From contig NZ_JACJFM010000016.1 of NCBI RefSeq assembly GCF_014164585.1, positions 39,351-103,350 of the forward strand: a stretch of 64,000 nt of DNA, given 5' to 3'. Origin of the DNA: Oceanospirillum sediminis (lineage in GTDB: Bacteria > Pseudomonadota > Gammaproteobacteria > Pseudomonadales > Halomonadaceae). Every line of letters starts with the position of its first letter. Within the stretch, counting starts at the first letter, position 1. Below are positions 37,576 to 48,366 of this stretch, piece after piece. The notes below the pieces were generated by a model that was given only the letters and a program-made list of their open reading frames with translations, did not search any database and had not been told where the DNA came from. The position numbers and the translations under genes are program-made.

Positions 37576-38877
37576 TTACAGATCGAGAACGATGTTATTT
37601 TTTGGTTTTGACACACAGAGCAGGCAGCTACCCTGTTCTGGCTCTGATCCTGCCGGAGCGATATAATCTGTCTCCCCCTCTTTAATCGCTACAGCACAGG
37701 TACCACAGTTTCCGGCCCGACAACCCGCATCCGGTGTCAGTCCAAAGGCTTCTGCTAATTCCAGTAAAGAACCCTGACTGGCCGACCACTGAGCAGACAC
37801 TCCGCTTTTTACAAAATTAACGCAGAATTGTTTCTCCTCTACTGCACCATCTTGCCCGGCACTAACATCTTTATCAGTATTAGTGGTAACCATGTCTTTG
37901 CTTACTGCTCCCTGTTTATTAACGCTGGAAGGGCCAAAGGCTTCAGACAGAATATCGTTTTCCGGCACTTGCCAGTCGGTAAGCTGTTGAGTCAGAGCGG
38001 ACATCATTGTCCCTGGCCCACAGATATAAAACTGATAATTATTGGAGGGCAGGCATTGTTTCAACAGCTCCACAGAAATACGTCCGGCTATATCAAAGTC
38101 CCGGCCTTTCATTTCGTCAGCCAAGGGTGCGCTATGGCAGATAACAACATGAAGATGTTCATGTTGCCGGGCTTTCTGACGCAGAGGCTCAATATCTATT
38201 TGCTCCTGGCTGTTTCTTACCCCGTAAAAAAACCAGGTTTCACGCTGAGGCTCAGAGGTGCAGATTGAATTCAGCATGGATAAAACAGGCGTCACACCAA
38301 TACCGCCACCAATCAGTACTACAGGGCGTTGATTATCTCGTTGCAGATAAAAATGCCCCGAGGGTGGTTTGATACTGAGGATATCACCTTCAGATAAGTG
38401 GTCATGAAAATAGGATGATGCAACACCGGATGGATTGTCACTGCCGCCTTGCAAATGCTTAATTGTCACCCGATAAAATCCTTTTATTTCAGGTGCCTCT
38501 GACAGGGAGTAACATCGAACTACCGTTTTGCCGGAGGGTATATCCAGCTTAAAGGTCAGAAACTGTCCCGGATTGAATGAAGGGATATCCTTACGATCAT
38601 GAGGTTTCAGATAAAAAGATTTAATGTCAGAGGCTTCCTGAACAATGCGTTCAATCTCAAATTTGCGCCAGTCCTGCCAGATATGCTGCTGTCGGTCTAT
38701 TTCCTGCCTGGCTTTCTGAAAAGTCAGATCTGCTGTTTTTTGCAGACTAGTGGTTCTGGTATGAAGTAATAAGGCTTCGGCTTTATGCTTACGCCAAACA
38801 GATATACAAACCAGCCCTCCCTGAATCAGAGCAATCACCAGTGCAGTTATCCCCAAAAATTCAATAAACTGGACCAT
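37576..38877 (-). CDS. Membrane-anchored FAD/NAD(P)H reductase with 2Fe-2S domain
   Basis: A 433-residue protein with one N-terminal membrane helix (5-27), a charged linker, a ferredoxin-reductase core at about 70-330 (FAD motif 'RCYSLS', NAD motif 'IGGGIGVTP', C-terminal 'YICGPGTMM') and a plant-type 2Fe-2S domain at the end with 'CRAGNCGTC' and a distal Cys. The layout resembles NqrF and dioxygenase reductases with reversed domain order. It would take electrons from NAD(P)H on the cytoplasmic face and hand them to the neighbouring 4Fe-4S protein. No oxygenase or Nqr genes are present, which supports service in this operon. Confidence 0.88.
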   Translation of the reverse strand: MVQFIEFLGITALVIALIQGGLVCISVWRKHKAEALLLHTRTTSLQKTADLTFQKARQEIDRQQHIWQDWRKFEIERIVQEASDIKSFYLKPHDRKDIPSFNPGQFLTFKLDIPSGKTVVRCYSLSEAPEIKGFYRVTIKHLQGGSDNPSGVASSYFHDHLSEGDILSIKPPSGHFYLQRDNQRPVVLIGGGIGVTPVLSMLNSICTSEPQRETWFFYGVRNSQEQIDIEPLRQKARQHEHLHVVICHSAPLADEMKGRDFDIAGRISVELLKQCLPSNNYQFYICGPGTMMSALTQQLTDWQVPENDILSEAFGPSSVNKQGAVSKDMVTTNTDKDVSAGQDGAVEEKQFCVNFVKSGVSAQWSASQGSLLELAEAFGLTPDAGCRAGNCGTCAVAIKEGETDYIAPAGSEPEQGSCLLCVSKPKNNIVLDL

Positions 38878-38901
38878 AGCATCTCCACTGACTAATAATG
38901 G

Positions 38902-40326
38902 TCAGAATTTCACTTCTAACTCTGATCTCAGGCCATAGCCAGTTCCTTTTGCATCTTCGCTTTCAACAAGGTATCCACCCAGATTCATAATAAAATGCCG
39001 GGATAGTTTGTAAGAGTATCTGGCAGCCACGCCAAAGCCCCCTCTGTCTTTGTTCTCTCTGTCAGCGACACCTCCGGCTTCAAATGTCAGCCTTTTTTTC
39101 ACGCCGAAGAACATCTGATAACCTACTGCTCCACCAACAGTATCCTGACCACGATTGTTCAGAGGGGCTCCAAACTCTCCCAGGTTAGCAGAAGAGAAAA
39201 GCAACCCGGTACGCCCTAAAGGGCCACCAGCGGTACCTGCCCGAGAGGCCGATGTAAACTCCCCTTCACCAATAAAACCATTGGCATAAAAGATATGAGG
39301 GGCTCCGGGAAAAGAGGTCGAGGTTTCCAGATAGAGCAGCACGCCATCATTGGCAGCCGCACTGTCGGTATCCAGCCCCTGTGATGCCAGCAAACGGGCC
39401 TCTGTATTCCATAGACCGACACGCTGAGCTGCGGCAATACCCAGATGCAGACTGTCGCCGTAATGCTGAGCGTTGATGTTGTCAGTACTGTCGATATAGA
39501 TCATATCGACATCAATGGAGGTCTTAGCCAGATCATAACTGGTGAACAGGCCATACAGTCTGGCATCTTTATCTTCTTTATTATTCCCCCTGTGTATCTC
39601 ATCCCAGCCATACAAAAAGGTAATTCGCGTATTGCTGGTGCCAGAGAGCAAAAGGTTATTTTTAACGATACCGATTGAGTCGATCGTATCATTTACGAGG
39701 AATGAATCCTGGAACTCTATTTTCTGTCGACCTACAGCGAAACCGATATCCAGCGGCAGCTCATCGTTTCTATCCAGATTCGGAAACAGCTCTGCGAGTT
39801 CAAATTCAGCAAATGCGGTAGAAATATGAGCTCCGGCAGCAGAGTGACCTCCCTCATTCTCTTTTGTGCCATCGAACACGTAACGGGAAAAATCACCACT
39901 ATCATGTAACGGCGTGACGCCGACTACGATTCGCTCAGTACCACTTAACTGCAGATTGGCCACTACATCCAGCCGGTTCACTGCCTCTGTATGGGCTTCC
40001 CGGTTGTTATGATTAACACTTTGCAAGGCCGCACGATAACTGCCAAAAATCCACAGTGATGGATTCCAGACCGCGCCTGAGGGCAAAACCAACGGATCAT
40101 TCAACCGGCCTGTACTTAAAAACAGATCACCAAACTCAATCAGAGGGCCATTACGCGGACCAATCACTGTCTCGGGTACCATAGGTTTAGGCTGATCACT
40201 CAGTGCCGCTTTCGATTTTACCGGTGGTTCTTTGTTCTGAGCGATTGCCTGAACAGACAGTAAGGAGCAGGAAAGTAATGTCAATGCTGCCACTGAAGCA
40301 GCCTTAAATCCCTTAGGGTTGATCAT
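38902..40326 (-). CDS. Outer-membrane beta-barrel protein of the multiheme operon
   Basis: A 474-residue protein with a signal peptide (cut near 'AIAQ'), alternating amphipathic strands and a C-terminal 'LEVKF' ending in Phe, typical of barrel proteins. It overlaps the pentaheme gene by 4 bases (ATGA), so the two are made together. In known porin-cytochrome conduits a barrel shields a multiheme protein across the outer membrane; the adjacency suggests the same here, but the barrel shows no clear similarity to MtrB that I can recognise. Confidence 0.75.
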   Translation of the reverse strand: MINPKGFKAASVAALTLLSCSLLSVQAIAQNKEPPVKSKAALSDQPKPMVPETVIGPRNGPLIEFGDLFLSTGRLNDPLVLPSGAVWNPSLWIFGSYRAALQSVNHNNREAHTEAVNRLDVVANLQLSGTERIVVGVTPLHDSGDFSRYVFDGTKENEGGHSAAGAHISTAFAEFELAELFPNLDRNDELPLDIGFAVGRQKIEFQDSFLVNDTIDSIGIVKNNLLLSGTSNTRITFLYGWDEIHRGNNKEDKDARLYGLFTSYDLAKTSIDVDMIYIDSTDNINAQHYGDSLHLGIAAAQRVGLWNTEARLLASQGLDTDSAAANDGVLLYLETSTSFPGAPHIFYANGFIGEGEFTSASRAGTAGGPLGRTGLLFSSANLGEFGAPLNNRGQDTVGGAVGYQMFFGVKKRLTFEAGGVADRENKDRGGFGVAARYSYKLSRHFIMNLGGYLVESEDAKGTGYGLRSELEVKF

Positions 40327-42305
40327 TGTGTTTTCCTCTCAACGTCCAGTTCGATTGAGCGCTCACGAATCACCATAGAACCTTTAACCAGCTCATCCGC
40401 CACCTGCTTAGGCGACATGTTGTAATCAAAACCTGCGACCTGAACTGTAGTAACCAGGTTAACTGGTAAAGCCTGACTGATAAATTTAATATCCAGTGTG
40501 TATGGGCCTGGTCCCATCAGGGCATCAGCATCCACTTCATAACTGGCGGTACGTTTACCAAAGGGCTCTATCCCTTTGCGGTGTTTACGTGCTGATTTAG
40601 CCCGACCATACAGGCTTGATGGCCGGGCTTCCGGACGGATATATGGTGCGACAGAAACAGATACCGGCGATGGCAGTACCTGTTCTCGCTCAGCACCATG
40701 CTGCAAGCGCACCATAAATTTAGACTGCAGATTGAACAGCTGCTCATCAACAGCTACTTCACCGGCCTGAACATATTTAGAATGCCGGTCGCGAAGGTCA
40801 CCGTTCGGGTCCCTATCCCCGGATATAAATCTCAGATCACCATTGGCATCCCGTAATTCCACCTGCAGGAAGAAAATACGCTCAGCATCAAAGCCATTAG
40901 GCATCAGGTGGCCGTCAGATATACTTTTTACATCCAGCTCAAAGTTTAGACCACTTTCATCAGCTCGGGTCACCCGGATATCAGAGAGATCAAAGGCATT
41001 CTGCAGTACTTCCTTACGTTGGGTATCCGCCCATTTCAGCTTTTTCAGCTGTTCGTCGATAATGGCACGGGCATCATAACGATCATCAATGGACACCCAG
41101 GCATCCGGGAACACATAATCATCTGAGATACTGTCTTCAAACTCATCCGTTCCCCAGCCCTCTTTCCATTTAAACTCCAGCCATTCGCGCATGGTTTTAA
41201 ACTGCGCAGCCTTCACGTTATGAGGGAAAAGCCCCGGATGAATAATGGAATAGTCGGGGCCTGCAAAAAAGTGGCTGGTCAGTTTGCGTGGCGTTGTCTC
41301 TTCCCCACCGACAATCGCTGCGGGTCCGTGATCAAACCCGGCAGCCACACCCTGTACCTTACTCATATGGCAATCCTGACAGGTGCGGCCATCTTTAGTC
41401 GCCGGAGTATTTTTAAATTCACTGAAAGCTTCTTCTATACGCAAGCCATTCGGTGCAAACACATCGTGGCAGGTGGCACAAAAACCTGGCGTAGTTATTT
41501 CAAAAAACTTCTCAGCTTTGGCATGAATACCGCGTCCGGGTTCATCCGGGTTGGTGGTTACACGGAATTTTTCTGGCTGAGCTAATGATTTTTCAAGCTC
41601 TTCATTGCCTGTAGGTCCATAAACCGGCTGGAAGATATCACCGGGTTCAAGAGAGATACGGCCGGATACTTTACCGAAGTTTTTATTGATGCGGTGGCAG
41701 GCTACGCAGGTAATGCCCTCTCGGGATGCAGGGTGACGATCCAGGTTGGACAATCCGAAAGGTTCTTTTAATTCTGATCCAACCGGAGCGTGACAACGTA
41801 AACAGAAGTCACCATTGGTGGTTGAGGTGACAATATTGATAGTGTTCTGCATTGCCAGCATTAAAGGGCTGAGCTGGGCGTAAGCATGCTGGGATACTGA
41901 CCATTCATCGTAGTGCCTTGGGTGGCAGGTGGCACAGGTCTGTGCAGAAGGATAAGCAACCTCTTCAAATAAGCGCTTGTGCTCCTGGTTGGCTGCACTG
42001 ATTCTGACTGACTCATTATCAGGCTCTCTGGCTTCAAATAAGCTTTCCGTGGAGAGTAACGTATTGTCATCACCTGACAGATTATCATCACTATCCAGAA
42101 GATCATCCTCATCACTAAGAAGGTCATCCTCACCTAACAAATCATCATCTGCAGATAAACTATTTTCTGTCGCATCCGTAATCAGGAGGTTATCGTTATT
42201 TTTAGTTGTCTCTGCATGGGAGACATTTAATGAGAGAAAAACTATCAAAGCTATCGCCCATAAAACAACGATGCTTGAAGTAATCGTCTTATCTCTACTA
42301 AACAT
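40323..42305 (-). CDS. Pentaheme c-type cytochrome with acidic N-terminal segment
   Basis: A 660-residue exported protein, first in the operon. A signal peptide (cut near 'VSHA') is followed by an acidic Asp-Leu-rich segment at about 50-95 ('DDLLGEDDLLSDEDDLL'), similar in style to the repeats in the decaheme protein. Five CXXCH sites (CATCH, CLRCH, CVACH, CATCH, CQDCH) fall between residues 115 and 325, with 'YDEWSVSQHAYAQLSP' resembling c554-type domains. The last 330 residues have no haem sites and look beta-rich. The ATG has a strong AAGGAGGAG site. A perfect FNR-type box is 187-200 bases upstream. Confidence 0.87.
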   Translation of the reverse strand: MFSRDKTITSSIVVLWAIALIVFLSLNVSHAETTKNNDNLLITDATENSLSADDDLLGEDDLLSDEDDLLDSDDNLSGDDNTLLSTESLFEAREPDNESVRISAANQEHKRLFEEVAYPSAQTCATCHPRHYDEWSVSQHAYAQLSPLMLAMQNTINIVTSTTNGDFCLRCHAPVGSELKEPFGLSNLDRHPASREGITCVACHRINKNFGKVSGRISLEPGDIFQPVYGPTGNEELEKSLAQPEKFRVTTNPDEPGRGIHAKAEKFFEITTPGFCATCHDVFAPNGLRIEEAFSEFKNTPATKDGRTCQDCHMSKVQGVAAGFDHGPAAIVGGEETTPRKLTSHFFAGPDYSIIHPGLFPHNVKAAQFKTMREWLEFKWKEGWGTDEFEDSISDDYVFPDAWVSIDDRYDARAIIDEQLKKLKWADTQRKEVLQNAFDLSDIRVTRADESGLNFELDVKSISDGHLMPNGFDAERIFFLQVELRDANGDLRFISGDRDPNGDLRDRHSKYVQAGEVAVDEQLFNLQSKFMVRLQHGAEREQVLPSPVSVSVAPYIRPEARPSSLYGRAKSARKHRKGIEPFGKRTASYEVDADALMGPGPYTLDIKFISQALPVNLVTTVQVAGFDYNMSPKQVADELVKGSMVIRERSIELDVERKTQ

Positions 42306-42751
42306 AACTCCTCCTTATTGTTAATGATTTTCAATAACAGGAATGAACTCAGGCGCCTATCTGATTTGTCAGTATAGACCAATTCAGAATGAGTTGTATG
42401 ACAAGCGATTACAGCAATATTTTTCTGATAACATATAATCAACTTATCGTTTTAACGATATATCCTTTGTTTAAGATGATCTTCTGATATATTGATTTAG
42501 ATCAATTAATATGGGTGAATTTGATTCTCCTGGTATTTTTTTAGCTGATGTTATGGGGGCGGGTTATTATTAAGGAGGATCTTGCTGTATTTTCCGGGTG
42601 TTTACATAGGAAAAATTATACAAATAATATTGCACCTGCACGCCTGTATAACGTTTTAATACTCTGTTATTGAATAGGTATATATTTAATGAATTAATAT
42701 GGGGTGTAAGAAAGCATGATACAATCACCAAGGCTGTATTTATAAAAGAAT
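42306..42751. other. Divergent promoter region of multiheme operon and MASE1 kinase
   Basis: These 446 AT-rich bases separate the two divergent units. They contain the FNR-type box at 42492-42505 and no plausible small gene. Several TATAAT-like hexamers exist on both strands, and I cannot single out one start site. Confidence 0.6.
42492..42505. promoter_or_regulatory. FNR/Anr-type box
   Basis: TTGATTTAGATCAA matches the FNR consensus TTGAT-N4-ATCAA at all ten defined positions. It lies about 190 bases upstream of the pentaheme gene and 247 bases upstream of the divergent kinase, with an AT-rich GGATATAT stretch (minus strand) about 35 bases downstream towards the cytochrome operon that could be a -10. 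It implies oxygen-dependent control. Confidence 0.65.
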
Positions 42752-45700
42752 ATGATGCTTCTGAATAAAGTCTTTCTGGATTACAGTATGAAAATAACTG
42801 CCAGTATTATTATTTTTACTGCAATGGCCTATGCCCTGTTAGGGTATATTGGTCAGCTAATTGCTATACCTCCCGGATTTGCAACCGTTATCTGGCCAGC
42901 ATCGGGGCTGGCTCTGACAGCCGTGCTGACTTTTGGCATATACAGCTTACCTGGCATATTTCTAGGGTCTTTTCTGATCAATCTATATATTGCATCCGGT
43001 GCAGAGCAAGCCGGGGGAGGTATTTTAATACCAGCAGCCATCGGCATTAATGCCATGCTGCAGGCGTTTGTCGGATATTGGCTGGTTAAGAAATATATTG
43101 GCTACCCCTTTGCTTATCAGCGTCCGGCTCTGGTCGCACGTTTTTTACTGATTGCTGTGATTAGTACGCTGGTCAATGCTTCTCTCAGTAATTTAATATT
43201 GTGGCATAACAATGTTTTGTCAGATGCCTCCCTTGTCGTGAACTGGCTTAACTGGTGGGCCGGTGATGCTATTGGGGTGATTGTTGTTACGCCCTGGTTG
43301 CTGGTGATTTTTGCCCGCTTTTCCAGAACACCATTACCCAAAGATGGTTTTGTGATACCCACCCTCACTGTGATTACACTGTTTACGCTTATTTTTGGTT
43401 GGCTGGCGACTGAGGTGGAAAAAGAAAAGCAAGGTAAAGAATTTGCCAACAACTCAGATTTATTGGTTCAATCGCTGGAAGCCCGTTTGCATAATACCTC
43501 AGATATTCTGTATGCGATGTCCGGCATGGTACTCAGTAACAGGGATCAGATTACCCCGGAACAATTCAGAATATTTACCCATGACTTACTGAATAGAAGC
43601 CCATATTTGCATGGTTTATCCTGGAATATCCGCACGACAGGTGAAAGCCTGGACGACTTCACCGAGCAAATGCAGGCGCTTTATTCTAAGAAAACAGGGA
43701 TTTCATTTCAGGTTAAAGAGCGTAATGCACAAGGACAACTCCAACCGGTGATGCCAGATACACAGCATATTGTTGTCAGTTATATCGAACCCTTGCAAAG
43801 CAACCTGAAAGCTCTGGGCTACGACGTTTATTCACAGAGTGACCGGCGCTTTGCGTTAGACAGAGCCTGGCAAACTCGATTGATCTACCCTACTAAACCC
43901 ATCTCATTGATTCAGGAAAAAAGTCGCCAGGCTGGAGTATTGCTCTTTCTTCCTGTGATTCAGAACAGCAAAGTGGCGAAAGGGCAGGACTCATTACTAG
44001 GATACGCTACCGGAGTGATCAAAATGAGAGACCTGGCACAGGCAGCCTTTGCTCAACTTCTGCTGCCACGAACCGGAATAGCCCTGATTGACCCTGAAGC
44101 GAGTAGCGAGCAGGCTATTCTATATAGCAGCGGGCTTGATCAGCAAAGTCAGGAGGCTCTGTTGGCTCACTATATCGACCATGATCCCCAGTCGAGTTTA
44201 AATAGCCATAATATTTTCCCTATGTACAGGCAACATAAAATTGAGGTAGGAGCGCGCCACTGGTATCTGATACAAGTCAGTACAGATGCCTATATTTATC
44301 AGCCCTGGGGGGTACATCTTCTGCTGGCAGCAGGCACCTTATTCTCTGGTCTGCTAGGCTGGTTTATGATTATTCTTGCCGGACATACGCGCGAGATTGA
44401 GCAGCAAGTAGAAGTCAGAACGAAAGATTTATCGCTCGCTAATAAAAAACTGATCCTCTCAGAACAACTGCAAAACGAAGCCAAAGAACGTGCTGAAGAT
44501 GCCAGTCGTGCCAAAAGTGAATTTCTGGCTAATATGAGCCATGAAATCCGAACACCTCTGAATGGTGTGATTGGAATACTGGAAGTACTGAAAAATGATC
44601 AATTGGCCGAGGATCAGAAAGAGATGATACTGGTGGCCAGAGATAGCGCCAGCTCACTTATGACCATCATTAATGATATTCTGGATTTTTCCCGCATAGA
44701 AGCAGGTAAACTCAGTCTGAATCAGATACCGTTTGAGTTTACTGAACTTCTGGAAAATACGGGGAATAGTTTTATCCTCCAGGCTGAGGATAAAGGTCTG
44801 GAACTGGTTTGCCCAGCAAATGTTGTGCCTCCTCTTCTGGTGGTAGGAGACCCGGATCGTATCAAGCAGATACTGACTAACCTGGTGGGCAATGCCATTA
44901 AATTCACTCCTCATGGCAGCGTCAGTGTTTTCTGCCGGATGGAGGCACATAATGACAGTGTCAGCATCCAGCTGGAAGTATCAGATACCGGTATCGGTAT
45001 GAGTGAAGAACAACAGGCTTCTCTGTTTGAACGTTTTACTCAGGCTGATAGCTCTATCACTCGGGAGTATGGCGGTACAGGGCTAGGACTGGCAATCTGC
45101 CATCAGCTGCTGAAAATGATGGGTGGTAATATACAGGTATCCAGCCTTCAGGGACATGGTTCATCTTTTGACGTTCATCTGACGTTGCCGATGGCTCATG
45201 ATATACCGGTTCATTCAACGGAGACGAATAACAGGCTGTATGACAGCGTGAATATGCTCTATATAAGAACACCGTCTGTCACATCGCAGCGGATGGAACA
45301 ATGTCTGGATGAACACTGTATTAATTACACAGCTGTATCTGTATCACATAAACTCACTTTGTCGCCGGATGTAAATACGCTGCTGGTTGACTGTACCGTG
45401 GCCGAGGCTATTTATCTGGTTGATCAGCAAGCAGAGTTGCTTACATCCGATCAGCTCTGCACATTGTTCATATCACCTTATAATCAGCAAAGTGAAGCTC
45501 ATGAGAAGCTTTCAGGTTATTTTGATCATATACTGCACCGCCCGATTCCTTACAGACATTTATTGCAGCTATTAGCCCATTCCAGGCCAGTAACTCAGCG
45601 GAATGAGCCAATATCAGAGAGTAGTGCTCCCTCTTATCAGGGGCGTCATGTACTGGTCGTTGAGGATAATCAGACCAACAGAACCGTTATTGAACAGATG

Positions 45701-46012
45701 TTCCGTCAACGTGACATTCAGGTCTCTGTGGCCAAAAATGGTCAGGAAGCGATTGATATCCTGAAAACCAGCCATTTTGATGTTGTATTTATGGACTGTC
45801 AGATGCCGGTGATGGATGGCTACCAGGCCACAGCGATTATCCGCTCTGATAGCAGTCAGGTACAAAATCATGCTATCCCGATTATCGCAGTGACAGCCCA
45901 TGCACTGGCCGGAGACAGAGAAAAATGCCTGGCTGCCGGGATGGATGACTACCTGCCGAAGCCCGTCACCGAAGAGAGTCTGAAAGAGATACTGGACAAG
46001 TGGCTGACGTGA
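42752..46012 (+). CDS. MASE1-CHASE hybrid sensor histidine kinase
   Basis: A 1086-residue inner-membrane sensor. Residues 10-220 are a MASE1 domain of about eight helices, 235-480 an extracytoplasmic CHASE domain ('[19 protein letters not shown]' and '[11 protein letters not shown]'), with a further helix near 525-545. HisKA has its phospho-His at 597, followed by the ATPase domain ('GGTGLGLAI') and a C-terminal receiver with Asp1015 near the end. It is divergent from the multiheme operon and shares the FNR-box region, so it may control it, but no DNA-binding output is attached. Confidence 0.88.
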   Translation: MMLLNKVFLDYSMKITASIIIFTAMAYALLGYIGQLIAIPPGFATVIWPASGLALTAVLTFGIYSLPGIFLGSFLINLYIASGAEQAGGGILIPAAIGINAMLQAFVGYWLVKKYIGYPFAYQRPALVARFLLIAVISTLVNASLSNLILWHNNVLSDASLVVNWLNWWAGDAIGVIVVTPWLLVIFARFSRTPLPKDGFVIPTLTVITLFTLIFGWLATEVEKEKQGKEFANNSDLLVQSLEARLHNTSDILYAMSGMVLSNRDQITPEQFRIFTHDLLNRSPYLHGLSWNIRTTGESLDDFTEQMQALYSKKTGISFQVKERNAQGQLQPVMPDTQHIVVSYIEPLQSNLKALGYDVYSQSDRRFALDRAWQTRLIYPTKPISLIQEKSRQAGVLLFLPVIQNSKVAKGQDSLLGYATGVIKMRDLAQAAFAQLLLPRTGIALIDPEASSEQAILYSSGLDQQSQEALLAHYIDHDPQSSLNSHNIFPMYRQHKIEVGARHWYLIQVSTDAYIYQPWGVHLLLAAGTLFSGLLGWFMIILAGHTREIEQQVEVRTKDLSLANKKLILSEQLQNEAKERAEDASRAKSEFLANMSHEIRTPLNGVIGILEVLKNDQLAEDQKEMILVARDSASSLMTIINDILDFSRIEAGKLSLNQIPFEFTELLENTGNSFILQAEDKGLELVCPANVVPPLLVVGDPDRIKQILTNLVGNAIKFTPHGSVSVFCRMEAHNDSVSIQLEVSDTGIGMSEEQQASLFERFTQADSSITREYGGTGLGLAICHQLLKMMGGNIQVSSLQGHGSSFDVHLTLPMAHDIPVHSTETNNRLYDSVNMLYIRTPSVTSQRMEQCLDEHCINYTAVSVSHKLTLSPDVNTLLVDCTVAEAIYLVDQQAELLTSDQLCTLFISPYNQQSEAHEKLSGYFDHILHRPIPYRHLLQLLAHSRPVTQRNEPISESSAPSYQGRHVLVVEDNQTNRTVIEQMFRQRDIQVSVAKNGQEAIDILKTSHFDVVFMDCQMPVMDGYQATAIIRSDSSQVQNHAIPIIAVTAHALAGDREKCLAAGMDDYLPKPVTEESLKEILDKWLT

Positions 46013-46166
46013 ATGGAATATGCTGCGTCAATCTACATTATTTATTTCTAAATAAGGGTTTTCAAATGGTTCTGATGACTCTTCTTTCCTCCTGCTGAAT
46101 TACAGTCGGTTTTTAATTTTATGATGCAGTCGTTCAACCGTAAGCTAACTAGAAATCAAAATCGGA

Positions 46167-46565
46167 TTACCTCTGTTTTGCACGGTTCAGGCAGTGCTCT
46201 ACAGCATTTTCCGGAGCTAGCTGTAACAGGCTTACAACTACGTCATTGTCAAAACCACATCTCTTTTCTCCGGCATATTCCAACAGGGGACGACGAATTA
46301 ATAGTGGGTTTTTAATCATCAGTGTTAATGCGTCAGACTCAGAAAGTAATTCAGGATTCACTTGACCCTGTTTTATCATGGGTGCTGAACGGTTAAACCA
46401 TTCGTTTACAGGCCTATGTTGTAAAAAGGCTTTGAGGGATGCCGGACACCACACATGGGAAAGTATCGACTTAACTTCAATAGCATAACCGTTATGCTTT
46501 AAACGTTGTCTTTGTTTCAGGTTGCCTTGACAGCCGGGCTTCTCATAAAAAATAACTGTCTTCAT
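46167..46565 (-). CDS. ArsC/Spx-like nitrogenase-associated-type protein
   Basis: A 132-residue thioredoxin-fold protein of the ArsC-like group often annotated as nitrogenase-associated. Diagnostic stretches are 'FYEKPGCQGN' (single active-site Cys12), 'RPVNEWFNRSAP' and 'DALTLMIKNPLLIRRPLL' with the conserved Arg-Arg-Pro. The ATG follows a GAGGAGG site. No nitrogenase genes are in the window, and the biological role of this group is not established. Confidence 0.82.
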   Translation of the reverse strand: MKTVIFYEKPGCQGNLKQRQRLKHNGYAIEVKSILSHVWCPASLKAFLQHRPVNEWFNRSAPMIKQGQVNPELLSESDALTLMIKNPLLIRRPLLEYAGEKRCGFDNDVVVSLLQLAPENAVEHCLNRAKQR

Positions 46566-46692
46566 TTGCGCCTCCTCATCTGCATGTCACGTGTTGCTGA
46601 TTTTACAGGATACTATTTTATCAGTGACCATTGGTTATAGATGATTCAATGCAAATAGTTGGCCAGGCTGTAGCCCGCAGGGTAAAACTCGA

Positions 46693-48045
46693 TTAATCCG
46701 GATTACAGGCTACCTGATCCGGAGATGCTCCGGTTTCTGCTTTAAGTCGCAGGTAGTGACGTTTATACATCCACCAGCTGACAATACCGGCCATCATATT
46801 ACCGGCCATAGCGCCGACAAATAATCCGTTTAATCCAGACAGCTCAGATCCTATCCAGAGCAATGGCAGATAACAGGCCAGCAGGCGCAGAGCAGAGATA
46901 CCTAATGCCAGATTTGGCATCCCCATCGCACTGCAGGCCGATACCATCAGCATACAAACGCCCAGAGCGGCATAACTGACCGGTACCAGCCACAGATAGC
47001 TTTCCAGCAGGCTGGCAATTGTTTCGTCACTGGTCAGTAAGTTACTGATCAGCGATGATCCTGTTGCAACCAGTGCAGCCAGAATCAACTGCCAGATCAG
47101 TACAAAGCCCGTTGCCATCAGTACCAGCTGATGAATTTTTTCAATCTCTTTGCTACCTCTCAGACGTCCGATCATAGGTGGCATGGCCATGGTCAGAGCC
47201 AGCACAACAATAATAGAGAAAAACTCAATACGGGTACCCAATCCCCAGGCGGCAATCGCGTGGTCCCCGTAAACGGCCACGATAGAGGTTGCCACCATTG
47301 CGGAAATCGGCGGGATAAACTGACTCATCATCGCGGGAGCCATAAACGAGAACAGGCGGCGCAGACCGGTGAAAATAACTCTGATACTTTCCGGTACAGC
47401 AATCAGGTCTCGGGCAAAAATACCTCTGAAGATAATGATACCGCCGACAATAAAGGCAACAACGGTCGCCCAGGCGGCACCAGGCAGGCCCATGCCAAAG
47501 GTAAAAATAAACAGAGGGTCCAGTATCATATTCAGTACGCTGGTAATAACCATCACCATACCGGGTAAGAAGGTCTCTCCGTTAGCCCGGAAAATACTGT
47601 AGCCAAAATAAAGAATGGCACCCAGCCATGCGCTTAATAGCCAGGGAATCCAGTAGTCTCGCACCAGAGGATACAGCTCTTCATTAGCTCCCATATAAAA
47701 CAGCAGAGTTTCCTGATGGAACCAGAGCGCCAGGCAAAGTAACAGGATCAGAATAAAGCCTGTGCTGAGTACCAGGCTGCCCAGCTGCTTAGCGTAGTCT
47801 GCTTTTCCGGCCCCCATAGCCATTGATATTACGGTGGTTGTCGCAATACCTAAGCCGACCTGAATACCGATAATGAGTTGATACACCGGAATGGAAAAAC
47901 CAACCGCCGCCAGCGGCAGAGCACCTAACTGCCCGATAAAGGCACTATCGACCAGTTGGTTACTCATAATCGCAAGAATGCCGATCAGCATAGGCCAGGT
48001 CATGCGGACCAGCTGTCTGGCCAGTGATTCAGGAGCTGAATTCAT
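46693..48045 (-). CDS. MATE family efflux transporter
   Basis: A 450-residue inner-membrane exporter with twelve predicted helices in two homologous halves, driven by H+ or Na+. Typical stretches are 'MTWPMLIGILAIMSNQLVDSAFIGQLG' (split: residues 14-40) and 'GAAWATVVAFIVGG'. I start it at 48045, where AAGGA lies 6 bases upstream; the frame extends to 48144 without a ribosome site. Substrates (cationic drugs, metabolites) cannot be predicted. Confidence 0.9.
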   Translation of the reverse strand: MNSAPESLARQLVRMTWPMLIGILAIMSNQLVDSAFIGQLGALPLAAVGFSIPVYQLIIGIQVGLGIATTTVISMAMGAGKADYAKQLGSLVLSTGFILILLLCLALWFHQETLLFYMGANEELYPLVRDYWIPWLLSAWLGAILYFGYSIFRANGETFLPGMVMVITSVLNMILDPLFIFTFGMGLPGAAWATVVAFIVGGIIIFRGIFARDLIAVPESIRVIFTGLRRLFSFMAPAMMSQFIPPISAMVATSIVAVYGDHAIAAWGLGTRIEFFSIIVVLALTMAMPPMIGRLRGSKEIEKIHQLVLMATGFVLIWQLILAALVATGSSLISNLLTSDETIASLLESYLWLVPVSYAALGVCMLMVSACSAMGMPNLALGISALRLLACYLPLLWIGSELSGLNGLFVGAMAGNMMAGIVSWWMYKRHYLRLKAETGASPDQVACNPD

Positions 48046-48366
48046 GATTATCCTTTTTGGGTGCTGTATAGAGAGATTTTTCGGTTTGCACTGTCTGAGT
48101 GATGACGCACCAGGTCGCCTGTTGAATAACAGCAGATCATACACTGGCGAATGCTATTTATCAGATTAGCAGGCAAGGAGTGGATATATTGTGGCATATC
48201 CTGAACTTACAAGGTGCAGAGTTGCATTGGGACATTGGCATCATCAGAGTGCTTAAAACAGTCTTTCAGAGCAAGGTAATTAAGCAAGGTCAGCAGTATG
48301 ACCAATTATCAGACCTGATCATTATCGTCAGCTGAATTAATATTCAAACAGTCGTTTAATTCTGCC
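48046..48366. other. Intergenic region between MATE gene and hydrolase
   Basis: These 321 bases separate two divergent genes. I see no repeat, strong hairpin or credible small gene. Confidence 0.45.

Noticed and set aside
46121..46315. Small plus-strand gene opposite the ArsC-like gene
   Set aside because: It is antisense to a well-supported gene and has no ribosome site.
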